Source: Blautia liquoris (GTDB taxonomy: Bacteria; Bacillota; Clostridia; Lachnospirales; Lachnospiraceae). Taken from it: a stretch of 64,000 nucleotides of DNA. Where the stretch lies: assembly GCF_015159595.1 (NCBI RefSeq), contig NZ_CP063304.1:3410001-3474000 (forward strand). Reading direction: 5' to 3'. Within the stretch, counting starts at the first letter, position 1. Every line of letters begins with the position of its first letter. Below, piece by piece: positions 25,680 through 35,028 of this stretch. A program made the translations under genes and the position numbers. The notes below the pieces were generated by a model. That model saw only the letters and a list, made by a program, of their open reading frames with translations, ran no database searches and had not been told where the DNA came from.

Positions 25680-26567
25680 TCAAGAATTATGGGATGATTC
25701 CCCAAGAACATTAGAAAGCCCTGCAAACTCCGGAAGCGTTAATGCCTCTCCGCGGATTGTCGGTATAAACTTGCATCTTCTAACCGCCTCGGCCACCTCT
25801 TCCTTCGTATAAGACAGATCAGGTGAATTAGTCAGTGCATTGATAAGTGTTTTCCTTCTCTGGTTAAAGGAAGCACGGATCAGACGAAACATCAACTTCT
25901 CATCCGATACAACGACCGGCGGTTTTTTATGTCGTTCAAGCGAAATCACGGCACTTCCCACTTTCGGGCGCGGTATAAAACAGTTCGGCGGAACATTTGC
26001 CACAATCTTCGGAACACAGTAGTACTGTACAGCAAGTGACAGTGCACCATAATCTTTCGTTCCGGGTCCGGCCTGCATTCTCAGGGCTACCTCTTTTTGT
26101 ACCATTACGGTAACGGAATCCACCAGAACATGCTGCTCAAACAATCCCATAATAATCGGTGTTGTTATATAATAAGGCAGATTCGCCACCACCTTGATCG
26201 GATTTCCATAGTTTTTCTCTCTGACAAGAGTATTCAGATCAACCTTTAAAATATCTTCATTTAAGATCGTGACATTGTCATACCCTGATAATGTATCCTT
26301 TAAAACAGGTATCAGATTTCGGTCGATTTCAACTGCACACACCTCTCTTGCATGGCAGGCCAGATACTGCGTCATCGTTCCAATTCCGGGACCAACCTCA
26401 ACCACGTAGTCATCTGATCCAATCTTTGCCGCATCTATAATCTTTTCAAGCACACGCCTGTCAATCAGAAAATTCTGCCCATATTTCTTCTGGAAATTAA
26501 ACCTGTATTTCTGCAGAACTTCTATCGTATTCCCGGGAGTACCAAGCTTTGGTAACGGTCTGTCCAT
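25680..26567 (-). CDS. ksgA: 16S rRNA dimethyladenosine transferase (RsmA)
   Basis: Dimethylates two adjacent adenosines near the 3' end of 16S rRNA during 30S maturation. The 295-residue Rossmann methyltransferase has KKYGQNFLID, the SAM-binding motif VVEVGPGIGTMTQYL, an acidic loop CAVEIDRNLIP, and the catalytic NLPYYIT. The start at 26567 follows the upstream stop by one base, and AAAGGA lies 11 bases upstream. The frame is open to 26684 inside the neighbour, which I reject. It is co-transcribed with the TPR/AAA-like gene. Confidence 0.95.
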   Translation of the reverse strand: MDRPLPKLGTPGNTIEVLQKYRFNFQKKYGQNFLIDRRVLEKIIDAAKIGSDDYVVEVGPGIGTMTQYLACHAREVCAVEIDRNLIPVLKDTLSGYDNVTILNEDILKVDLNTLVREKNYGNPIKVVANLPYYITTPIIMGLFEQHVLVDSVTVMVQKEVALRMQAGPGTKDYGALSLAVQYYCVPKIVANVPPNCFIPRPKVGSAVISLERHKKPPVVVSDEKLMFRLIRASFNQRRKTLINALTNSPDLSYTKEEVAEAVRRCKFIPTIRGEALTLPEFAGLSNVLGESSHNS

Positions 26568-26568
26568 A

Positions 26569-28983
26569 TTATTCAAAATCCTTTTCGTAGAGAATGATTC
26601 TGTTCTGTTCATCCGTCCGTTTCCCAGACATCTTCCTTCCAAAGCGTCTTGTACCTCTACCGGCTCTTTCCATCGCTTTGTCAACGATATCTTTCACTTT
26701 TCCTATTGTCATTGGCTCATTCAAGGTCTGATTGTCACCAATCAATGTATAGAGGGCAAGAACACCCATCTCATCCATCTTGTAACCGTTTTCTTTTGCA
26801 TAGGTCCTCGCAAATGTCACAAGCTCATCATTTGTAAAGACAGGAATCGATATCACCTTCTCGAACTTCTTTGCGAATTCCGGATTGTTTCTCAACAAGG
26901 ATCGCATGCTGGTCTTCTCATCCTCTATGATTACAACCATGCTGTCTGTCCGAAATTCCATCGCTTTATCCAACTTCTGTATGACATTCGGATACAGAAG
27001 ACCTGCGCGCTCAATCAAGAGAAATCCTCCCGACATCTTATCGACAACAGCTGCCGGATCTCTCTGATTGAGATCTGAAGCGTCAATGCGGGCATACTTT
27101 GCAGCCGAAAGCCCCAGATCTTTGCACATAGACAGGATCATACTGTCCGAAAGCCTAGTCTTGCCCGTAGCATATCCGCCCATGACAGCAATATTACCCT
27201 GCTTTGATGTTTTTTCTCCGATATGTTCATATACACTGGAAAGTGCATCAAGAACCTGCTGGTCAATTCCGGGGATCTTGGCAAAATAAGAGAAGATCCG
27301 CTTCTGATCATCGGAAAACTTCTCAGGAGTACCACCACTTAAGATCCTGATTCTGCGCTCTTCCGGTGTTTCTTCCCGAAGAACCTCCTCGATTGATTTT
27401 GCGTCGGTTTTTTCAGTCGTATGAATCGATTTCGTCTGGCGTTCCAGATCATCAGGATCAATCTCACGAGTAGCGTCAGAAGCTAATTCGCGGACTGGAT
27501 TATAGATCTTAGTCCCATTTCCATCATCCGGCTCGCTGATCTTGGGTACTACAATTGTGTTCAGGTTGTTTTCATACTCTCCATGGGTCTCATCTTCCGG
27601 CCTCATATCAGCCAGATCAGGGATAATACGAGTTTTCGCGTCTTTCTTCTCGTTGTCTTCAATATCAGCCGTTTCTGATGAAAGGAACTCTTCCAGATCC
27701 TGATTCACATCGTCTTCATTAAAGTTTCCGCTAGCCAGCTCTTCGGAGAAACCGCTGGCAGTTTCTTTCAAAAGCGCATCCAGATCGAAGTCCCCAGATG
27801 CAGGAGTCTCCTTTTCCTCTTCCGTCTCCTCTGGCGTTGTGATTTTCTCAGTTTCTACTTCTGCGGGTTTCTTCTTATGGTCAGCCCTTGTCAATATCTT
27901 CTTTGAGGCCCCAGGGGTTATCTCAGCTTCTGTCTCAACATTCTCCGGTTCCAGGTCCTGTACTTCAATTACACCAGTGTCACCGGTATGCAAAGAACTT
28001 TCGTCTTGTTTCTTCTCTTCATCCTGGACAGGTTTCAGGCCAGAAAAAACCTCCTGAATACTCTTTTCCAGCTGTTTTTTCAAATCTACTGTCTTCCCAA
28101 AGAATTCCGGTGAATTCACCGGCATCTGTTCATAATCCTTTTCCCGTTCAGACTCATTCACCGGTATGTGGTTATTACCTGCCTCAGAAGTGATAGCAGC
28201 TCCTGCACTATTCATCTTCTGAAGAAGCTCCTCTGTATTTTCTTTTGGCCTTTTTTTCTTTTGGGGTTTATCCTGTGCTGCCTTAGATGTCTGCCTGCCA
28301 GATGGTTCTATCTGATCAGAAACAGACTCTTTCTTCTCGGATTTTTCTTTTATACCTATTGCCTTTTCCTGATCTAGCTCTTTTGTATAGAGCTGCTGCT
28401 GAGCCGGTGAAAGCGGTTCATACTGCATCTTAAGTTCCATGGCTTTTCTTACATATCTGCCTTCGGCAAACCATAAAATCAGATCGTCGCATGTCTCTAT
28501 ACACTTATCCTGGTGTCCGGCTTTTGCATATAGCCTGGCCAGTTCATATGCCCATCGTTCCGTGTATTCTCTGTCTCTGTAATCTTCAAGAATGGCAATC
28601 TGATCCTCAAGAGGTGCATGCTGCGCTTTGTATAACTTATATTTTAGTACGAATCTAGAGTTATCATTGGGAGCTGCATCTACAAACTCTAGGTAATAAT
28701 CGGCTGCTTCCTCTGTCTCCCCAAGCTTCAGCGAAACTTCCACCAACCGATATAATACCATCTTTCCTATTATAGAGCGGCTGTGGGCAAGCAGTAATAT
28801 CTCCCTGCAGCGTTTATACTTTTTATTTACTTCGTAAATATCAGCAACCATGCTAAGAGTACGTATGCTTTTAACACGCCGCCAGTCGATGCTGTCTGCG
28901 ATCTTTAAAGCTTCTTCGTAATCTTGCTGCTCTACCAGACCCGTCAGCTCTTCCAACTTTTCGCGATATTCAATCTTATCCAA
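26569..28983 (-). CDS. TPR protein with C-terminal AAA+-like ATPase domain
   Basis: About 804 residues, not recognised as a named protein. The N-terminal 200 residues look like tetratricopeptide-type helical repeats (AADYYLEFVDAAPNDNSRF, YELARLYAKAGHQDKCIE). Residues about 210-560 are charged, low-complexity and probably disordered. The C-terminal 250 residues resemble a CbbX/SpoVK-type AAA domain: Walker A GGYATGKT near 605, a degenerate Walker B in GGFLLIERAG, and a sensor-like VVIIEDEKTSMR. The start is probably the TTG at 28983, with GAGG 8 bases upstream; the GTG at 28992 has almost no spacing. A consensus promoter precedes it and ksgA follows by one base. A scaffold or assembly ATPase is a guess. 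Confidence 0.75.
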   Translation of the reverse strand: MDKIEYREKLEELTGLVEQQDYEEALKIADSIDWRRVKSIRTLSMVADIYEVNKKYKRCREILLLAHSRSIIGKMVLYRLVEVSLKLGETEEAADYYLEFVDAAPNDNSRFVLKYKLYKAQHAPLEDQIAILEDYRDREYTERWAYELARLYAKAGHQDKCIETCDDLILWFAEGRYVRKAMELKMQYEPLSPAQQQLYTKELDQEKAIGIKEKSEKKESVSDQIEPSGRQTSKAAQDKPQKKKRPKENTEELLQKMNSAGAAITSEAGNNHIPVNESEREKDYEQMPVNSPEFFGKTVDLKKQLEKSIQEVFSGLKPVQDEEKKQDESSLHTGDTGVIEVQDLEPENVETEAEITPGASKKILTRADHKKKPAEVETEKITTPEETEEEKETPASGDFDLDALLKETASGFSEELASGNFNEDDVNQDLEEFLSSETADIEDNEKKDAKTRIIPDLADMRPEDETHGEYENNLNTIVVPKISEPDDGNGTKIYNPVRELASDATREIDPDDLERQTKSIHTTEKTDAKSIEEVLREETPEERRIRILSGGTPEKFSDDQKRIFSYFAKIPGIDQQVLDALSSVYEHIGEKTSKQGNIAVMGGYATGKTRLSDSMILSMCKDLGLSAAKYARIDASDLNQRDPAAVVDKMSGGFLLIERAGLLYPNVIQKLDKAMEFRTDSMVVIIEDEKTSMRSLLRNNPEFAKKFEKVISIPVFTNDELVTFARTYAKENGYKMDEMGVLALYTLIGDNQTLNEPMTIGKVKDIVDKAMERAGRGTRRFGRKMSGKRTDEQNRIILYEKDFE

Positions 28984-29039
28984 CGTATTCACCTCGAAGT
29001 TTTTTCTCTCCTATGTTTCGAAATAACAAATTTGCTCTA

Positions 29040-29068
29040 ATTCTAACACAACGCTTTACCCTTGTCAA
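29040..29068 (-). promoter_or_regulatory. Promoter for the TPR/AAA-ksgA operon
   Basis: On the minus strand TTGACA (29068-29063) and TAGAAT (29045-29040) are 17 bp apart, about 55 bp upstream of the TPR/AAA gene start and just after the glgP stop. Confidence 0.75.
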
Positions 29069-29073
29069 AAGAA

Positions 29074-31530
29074 CTATAACAAAATTTTATCCAGGTGCCA
29101 GATCTCTTCCACATACTGGAAGATTGTACGGTCCGAAGAGAATTTACCTGACTTTGCAATGTTTATTATCGCGGTTTTCGCCCATTTTCTACGGTCGCGG
29201 TACCTGCTCTCCATCTTCTGACTGGCTGTTATGTAGGACTTAAAGTCCCCCAATATAAAGTACATATCTGCGGGCTCCTGACCTCTTTGTACTAAAAGGG
29301 AGTCATGAATATCCCGAAAGCGATCCTTGTCGCCGCAGGAATACTCTCCATTGATCAGCTGATCTAAAACTTTTTTAAGTTCTGGATCCCGATTATAGTA
29401 ATCCAGCGGATTGTAGCCTCCGTTTTTCTCGTAATCAATAATTTCCTGTGCCAAGAAACCGAAGATCTCAACATTCTCTCGTCCTGCTTCTTCTACAATC
29501 TCCACGTTCGCACCATCCATGGTTCCCAGTGTAACGGCTCCATTTATCATAAACTTCATGTTGCCCGTACCCGAAGCTTCTTTGCTGGCTGTTGAGATCT
29601 GCTCTGATATATCTGCAGCGGCAAAAATCAGTTCTGCATTGCTCACACGATAATCCTCGATAAATACGACTTTTATTCTTCCTTTGATATCGGGATCATT
29701 GTTGATAACTTCGCCTACATTATTAATCAGATTAATAACTTCTTTTGCCCGTTCATATCCGGCACTTGCCTTCCCCCCAAAGATAAAGGTCCGGGGATAG
29801 AATTCCATATCCGGATTTTCTTTTAACAGGTTATACAGATACATGACACGAAGTATATTCATAAACTGTCTTTTATATTCATGCAAACGTTTCACCTGAA
29901 CATCAAAAATAGAATGTGGATCCACGTCAATATGATTGTGTTCTTTAATATATTTTGCAAGTCTTACCTTATTTAGGTACTTTATATTCAGAAACTCCCT
30001 CTGCACTTTCTCATTATCTGCAAATGGCATCAGTCTCTCAATCACAGGAAGATTTGTGATCCAATCTTCTCCCACGTATTTCGTAACCCAGTCGGCCAGA
30101 AGCGGATTTGCATGCATGAGAAATCTTCGTTGTGTAATTCCATTCGTCTTATTGTTGAACTTTTCCGGCATCATCTCATAAAAGTTCCGTAATTCCCGCT
30201 TTTCAAGAATCTCTGTATGAATATGAGCAACTCCGTTAACAGAAAAGCTCCCCACAATTGCCAGGTTCGCCATACGTACCTGACCATCATATAAGATCGC
30301 CATCGATGCCACCTTACTCTCATCACCCGGATACATAAACCGTATGTGTTCAACAAACCGCCGGTTGATTTCCTCTATCATCTGATACACCCTGGGCAGA
30401 AGACGCGAAAACAAATCAACCGGCCATTTTTCCAGAGCTTCTGACATGATTGTGTGATTCGTATACGCACAGGCGTGAGTTGTCACTTTCCATGCTTCGT
30501 CCCAGGTAAGTCCCTCTTCATCAATCAGAATCCGCATGAGCTCAGGAACCGCAACTGCAGGATGCGTATCATTCATCTGAAATACAACCTTCTTGTGCAA
30601 ATCGCCGATATCACTATGTTGTTTTTTATATTTCTCAATCGCTGTCTGTAGGCTCGCTGATATGAAGAAATACTGTTGTTTCAGTCTCAGTTCCTTTCCG
30701 GCAAGATGATTATCATTCGGATAGAGGACTTCCACGATTGTTCTGGCCAGGTTCTCCTGTTCCACAGCTTTGTGGTAATCTCCCTTGTCAAAAGAATCCA
30801 GCTGAAAATCACTCACAGCTTCTGCATCCCAGATACGTAGTGTATTTACCATGCCATTGTTATACCCGACTACAGGCATATCATAAGGAATGGCACGCAC
30901 AGACTGGTAACCTTCCTGTATAAAGTCATTTCTTTTCGTCTTTTCATTGTATTGCACTCTGACATAGCCTCCGAATTTTACTTCTTTGGCATACTCCGGA
31001 CGGCGAAGTTCAAAAGGATTGCCCTCTCTTAACCAATTGTCCGGCACTTCCTGCTGACAGCCGTTTTGAATTCTCTGTTTGAACATTCCATATCGGTATC
31101 GAATCCCACACCCATAGGCCGGGTAGCCCAAAGTAGCCAGTGAGTCCAAAAAGCAGGCCGCCAGTCGTCCCAACCCTCCATTTCCAAGGGCCGGATCCGG
31201 CTCCTGATCTTCGATTACATTCAAATCCACTCCCAGTTCGTCCATTGCTTCTTTCACTTCATCATATACAGTGAGGGCGATCAGATCGTTTCCCAGTGCT
31301 CGCCCGGTCAAAAACTCCATTGAGAGATAATATACAATCTTCGAATCTTCCTGCTCAATATGAGCCTGCGTCTTCATCCAGTTATCGATAATGACGTCTT
31401 TCACAGCATAGGACACGGCCTGAAAAATCTGTTGGGGTGTCGCCTCTTTAAGCGTTCTGCGATATAAGTTTTTTATATTTTCTGCTACCGTTTTTTTAAA
31501 TGTCTGCTTTTCGAATTCGAGATACAACAT
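29074..31530 (-). CDS. glgP: Glycogen/maltodextrin phosphorylase
   Basis: Releases glucose-1-phosphate from alpha-1,4-glucan ends. The 818-residue GT35 enzyme has LGNGGLGRLAACFLDS near residue 115, NDTHPAVAVPELMR, RRFLMHANPLLADW, and the pyridoxal-phosphate lysine motif EASGTGNMKFMINGA, followed by LGTMDGANVEI. The length is standard for bacterial phosphorylases. AGGAGG lies 7 bases before the ATG. It begins only 30 bp after ileS on the same strand, and an 8-bp hairpin sits between them. With glgB it points to internal glycogen turnover. Confidence 0.96.
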   Translation of the reverse strand: MLYLEFEKQTFKKTVAENIKNLYRRTLKEATPQQIFQAVSYAVKDVIIDNWMKTQAHIEQEDSKIVYYLSMEFLTGRALGNDLIALTVYDEVKEAMDELGVDLNVIEDQEPDPALGNGGLGRLAACFLDSLATLGYPAYGCGIRYRYGMFKQRIQNGCQQEVPDNWLREGNPFELRRPEYAKEVKFGGYVRVQYNEKTKRNDFIQEGYQSVRAIPYDMPVVGYNNGMVNTLRIWDAEAVSDFQLDSFDKGDYHKAVEQENLARTIVEVLYPNDNHLAGKELRLKQQYFFISASLQTAIEKYKKQHSDIGDLHKKVVFQMNDTHPAVAVPELMRILIDEEGLTWDEAWKVTTHACAYTNHTIMSEALEKWPVDLFSRLLPRVYQMIEEINRRFVEHIRFMYPGDESKVASMAILYDGQVRMANLAIVGSFSVNGVAHIHTEILEKRELRNFYEMMPEKFNNKTNGITQRRFLMHANPLLADWVTKYVGEDWITNLPVIERLMPFADNEKVQREFLNIKYLNKVRLAKYIKEHNHIDVDPHSIFDVQVKRLHEYKRQFMNILRVMYLYNLLKENPDMEFYPRTFIFGGKASAGYERAKEVINLINNVGEVINNDPDIKGRIKVVFIEDYRVSNAELIFAAADISEQISTASKEASGTGNMKFMINGAVTLGTMDGANVEIVEEAGRENVEIFGFLAQEIIDYEKNGGYNPLDYYNRDPELKKVLDQLINGEYSCGDKDRFRDIHDSLLVQRGQEPADMYFILGDFKSYITASQKMESRYRDRRKWAKTAIINIAKSGKFSSDRTIFQYVEEIWHLDKILL

Positions 31531-31543
31531 GAGCCATCCTCCT

Positions 31544-31562
31544 GACCTATATGTTATAGGTC
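31544..31562 (-). other. Intercistronic hairpin between ileS and glgP
   Basis: GACCTATA and TATAGGTC (minus strand) form an 8-bp stem with a 3-nt loop. It covers the end of the ileS stop codon and lies directly before the AGGAGG of glgP. There is no U-tract, so it is not a typical terminator. It may influence glgP translation or processing of the transcript. Confidence 0.5.
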
Positions 31563-34500
31563 AAACCTTCTTTACCGCCAGAGTAACGTTTTCAGAGTTA
31601 ATATTCCATTCTTTTTCATACCCGTCTGTCTCGTCAAAGACGACTTCAAAAGCCAGTACTTCAGATGCTATCTCCTTCTCATGCTTTTTAAAGATATCCT
31701 CAATCACTTTATTATTTTTAACGTAAACCTTGATTTTGTCCATCACCTCAAAACCTGCTTCTTTGCGCATCGTCTGTACTTTACTGATGATTTCACGCAC
31801 ATAACCCTCTTCAAGCAGCTCCTGTGTCATATGCACATCGAGAACTACGGTAATTCCATTATTGGAATCGCTGTAATAATCTTCCATCTGTGCCGTCTCA
31901 ATCAGAAGGTCTTCCTCTGAAAGAATCACTTCATTGCCATCTATATCCAGTTTGAGTTGTCCGGAAGTCTTGAGTTCGTCCATGGCAGTATTGCCATCTA
32001 TATCTATGAGAACCTGGCGGATTTTCCTGACAAGTTTTCCGTATTTGGGACCCACAGTCTTAAGTTGTGGTTTAAAACTGTAAGTGATAAACTGTGCAAT
32101 CTCATCGCTAAAGATGACTTCTTTGATGTTAAGTTCGTCCTCGATAATCTTCTTATAAAAATCGCTCAGAGACCAGCAGCTCTTCACATACATCTTAGAA
32201 AGAGGCTGACGGTTTTTTGTATTTGCAGCATTTCTGCAGGCACGCCCCATGACAACAATCTCCAGCAAATGCTTCATGTTATCTTCCATCTCAAGATTAA
32301 TCCATTCCTCATGTACCACAGGGAAAGAGCAAAGATGGATACTCTCCGGTGCATCCTTATCCACATTTCTGACCAGATTCTGATAGATATCCTCTGTTAT
32401 GAATGGAATCATAGGTGCTGCTGCCTTACACAGCTCCACCAAAGCCGTGTACAAGGTCATATAAGCATTAATCTTATCCTGTTCCATACCCTTTGCCCAG
32501 AAACGCTCGCGGCTTCTTCTGACATACCAATTGCTCATATCATCCACAAACGCCTGTAAAGCCCTTGCAGCCTCTGTAATCTTATAATCAGACAAATCTT
32601 CATCAACCGCTTTCACTGTGGAGTTTTGACGGGAAAGCAGCCACTGATCCATAACAGAAAGTTTGTCATATTCCAACTTATATTTTGATGCGTCGAAACC
32701 ATCTATATTCGCATATAATACGAAAAATGCATACGTATTCCACAAAGTACCCATAAACTTTCGGGAGTACTCTGAAACCGCTTTTCCATGGAAACGATTG
32801 GGAAGCCACGGTGCACTGTTAATGTAAAAATACCAGCGGATTGCATCTGCTCCATAAGTGTCAAGAGCTTCAAAAGGATCCACCGCATTTCCCTTTGATT
32901 TGCTCATCTTCTGTCCGTTTTCATCCTGAACATGTCCCAGAACAATCACGTTTTCATAAGGAGATTTGTTAAACAGCAGTGTTGAAACTGCAAGCAGGGA
33001 ATAAAACCATCCTCTTGTCTGATCCACTGCCTCTGATATAAACTGTGCCGGAAACTGCTTATGGAACAATTCCTGGTTCTCGAAAGGATAATGGTGCTGT
33101 GCAAAGGGCATAGATCCTGAATCAAACCAGCAATCGATAACCTCAGGAGCTCTATGCATCGTTCCGCCACAGTGCGGGCACTTAATCGTTACCTGATCGA
33201 TATATGGGCGGTGAAGTTCAATATTATCCGGACAATTGTCAGACATGGATTTCAGTTCCTCAACGCTTCCGATCGAATGCTGTTCGCCACAGTCGTCACA
33301 AATCCATATGTTTAAAGGCGTTCCCCAATAACGGTTGCGGGAAAGCGCCCAGTCTTGTACGTTTAAAAGCCAGTCGCCAAAACGCTTTTTACCTACATTT
33401 TCAGGGATCCAGTTGATTGTGCTGTTATTTTTAATCAGATCATCCTTCACCGCAGTCATCTTGATAAACCATGATTCTCGTGCGTAATAAATCAGCGGAG
33501 TATCACAGCGCCAGCAGTGAGGATACTCATGCTCAAATTTGGGCGCGTCGAAAAGCTTGCCTTCGCTCTTTAAATCCTCTAAGATCATCGGGTCCGCTTT
33601 CTTGACAAACACTCCCTTGTAAGGTGTCTGTTCCGTCATCTCCCCTTTGTCATCCACAAACTGAACAAAAGGAAGATCATAATCTCTGCCAATACGGTTA
33701 TCGTCTTCACCAAACGCAGGAGCGATATGGACAATACCGGTACCATCGCTCATAGTGACGTAATGATCACAGGTGATATAATGACCTTTCTTTTTTTGTT
33801 TTACAACTTCTGCTCCTGTGCATGCAAACAATGGCTCATATTCTTTATATTCCAGCTCTTTCCCCTTGCAAGTTGAAAGTACCTGATAGGCTTTTTCTCC
33901 TCCTTCTGCCAGCGCTCCGAGAACCGTATTGAGAAGTGACTCGGCCAGATAGTACGTATAGCCGTCTGCAGCTTTTACTTTGCAGTAATTCTCATCCGGA
34001 TTCACACAGAGTGCAACGTTGGACGGAAGAGTCCAAGGTGTGGTCGTCCATGCCAGAAAACAGGCGTCCTCATCCTTAACTTTAAACCTCACAATTGCGG
34101 ATCGTTCTTTTACAAGTTTGTACCCCTGTGCTACTTCCTGTGCTGAAAGCGGCGTCCCACAACGCGGACAGTATGGTACAATCTTAAAACCTTTATATAG
34201 AAGGCCTTTTTTCCAGATCTCTTTTAATGCCCACCACTCCGATTCAATAAAGGTATTATCATATGTGACGTAAGGATGATTCATGTCCGCCCAGTAACCT
34301 ACGGTATTTGAGAAATCCTCCCACATTCCTTTATACTTCCAGACACTTTCTTTGCACTCTTTGATGAATGGCTCCATACCATAAGCCTCAATCTGGTCTT
34401 TTCCATTTAACCCCAGTTTTTTCTCAACTTCAAGTTCTACCGGAAGACCATGTGTGTCCCACCCTGCTTTTCTCGGAACTTCATATCCTTTCATGGTCCG

Positions 34501-34713
34501 GTATCTGGGAATCATATCTTTTACCACACGAGTAAGTACATGCCCGATATGCGGCTTTCCGTTTGCTGTCGGCGGGCCGTCATAGAACGTATATGTCGGA
34601 TTCCCTTCTCTCTCCTTCATACTTTTCTCAAATATCTGATTCTTCCTCCAGAATTCTTCTGTTTTCTTTTCCCGCTCAACAAAATTTAAATTTGTATCTA
34701 CTTTCTGATACAT
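31561..34713 (-). CDS. ileS: Isoleucyl-tRNA synthetase
   Basis: Charges tRNA-Ile. The 1050-residue class I enzyme has the HIGH motif (GKPHIGHVLTR near residue 55), the editing domain with WTTTPWTLPSN, the KMSKS loop GQKMSKSKGN, and the anticodon-binding region after residue 650. CPRCGT, CDDCGEQ and CPHCGGT suggest zinc sites in the insertion domains. The length exceeds the 920-930 residues of the common bacterial form and fits the longer, eukaryote-like IleRS type seen in many clostridia; this subtype call is inference. Expression is controlled by the T-box upstream. AGGAGG precedes the ATG. Confidence 0.96.
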   Translation of the reverse strand: MYQKVDTNLNFVEREKKTEEFWRKNQIFEKSMKEREGNPTYTFYDGPPTANGKPHIGHVLTRVVKDMIPRYRTMKGYEVPRKAGWDTHGLPVELEVEKKLGLNGKDQIEAYGMEPFIKECKESVWKYKGMWEDFSNTVGYWADMNHPYVTYDNTFIESEWWALKEIWKKGLLYKGFKIVPYCPRCGTPLSAQEVAQGYKLVKERSAIVRFKVKDEDACFLAWTTTPWTLPSNVALCVNPDENYCKVKAADGYTYYLAESLLNTVLGALAEGGEKAYQVLSTCKGKELEYKEYEPLFACTGAEVVKQKKKGHYITCDHYVTMSDGTGIVHIAPAFGEDDNRIGRDYDLPFVQFVDDKGEMTEQTPYKGVFVKKADPMILEDLKSEGKLFDAPKFEHEYPHCWRCDTPLIYYARESWFIKMTAVKDDLIKNNSTINWIPENVGKKRFGDWLLNVQDWALSRNRYWGTPLNIWICDDCGEQHSIGSVEELKSMSDNCPDNIELHRPYIDQVTIKCPHCGGTMHRAPEVIDCWFDSGSMPFAQHHYPFENQELFHKQFPAQFISEAVDQTRGWFYSLLAVSTLLFNKSPYENVIVLGHVQDENGQKMSKSKGNAVDPFEALDTYGADAIRWYFYINSAPWLPNRFHGKAVSEYSRKFMGTLWNTYAFFVLYANIDGFDASKYKLEYDKLSVMDQWLLSRQNSTVKAVDEDLSDYKITEAARALQAFVDDMSNWYVRRSRERFWAKGMEQDKINAYMTLYTALVELCKAAAPMIPFITEDIYQNLVRNVDKDAPESIHLCSFPVVHEEWINLEMEDNMKHLLEIVVMGRACRNAANTKNRQPLSKMYVKSCWSLSDFYKKIIEDELNIKEVIFSDEIAQFITYSFKPQLKTVGPKYGKLVRKIRQVLIDIDGNTAMDELKTSGQLKLDIDGNEVILSEEDLLIETAQMEDYYSDSNNGITVVLDVHMTQELLEEGYVREIISKVQTMRKEAGFEVMDKIKVYVKNNKVIEDIFKKHEKEIASEVLAFEVVFDETDGYEKEWNINSENVTLAVKKV

Positions 34714-34735
34714 GAATGCCTCCTTATAAAATTAA

Positions 34736-34983
34736 AGGCACCCGCCCCGTAAAAGGACGAATGCCAAATCATTCGCTGCCACCTGTTACATACTATCATA
34801 TGCATCCCTCATAACGCCGGGATTGCGTCCGCATCTACTTTAGGCATCCGTAACTGGTTTTCTATTTCAATCCGGCAACTTGGAAGTGATCTTCAGTTAT
34901 TCCTACTTGTACCGGACTTCCACCAACTCCGGTTCGCTAAAACATTCGTAAACAACTTACTCTCTTCGTCATCGTCTTTCTTT
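34736..34983 (-). promoter_or_regulatory. Isoleucine T-box riboswitch in the ileS leader
   Basis: On the minus strand the leader shows an early AGAGAGTA segment, stem I with GGTGGAAGTCCGG, a specifier region GAAGATCAC with the Ile codon ATC at 34890-34888, the T-box sequence AGGTGGCAGCG (34784-34774) that pairs with uncharged tRNA, and a terminator stem (GGCATTCGTCC with GGGCGGGTGCC) followed by a U-rich run. Uncharged tRNA-Ile should stabilise the antiterminator and switch on ileS. Confidence 0.9.
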
Positions 34984-34989
34984 TTATTC

Positions 34990-35018
34990 ATAATAACCAT
35001 GGATTGCCTGATTGTCAA
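34990..35018 (-). promoter_or_regulatory. Promoter of the T-box/ileS transcript
   Basis: On the minus strand TTGACA (35018-35013) and TATTAT (34995-34990) are 17 bp apart, placing the transcription start right at the beginning of the T-box leader. Confidence 0.75.
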
Positions 35019-35028
35019 GTCCCTTATT

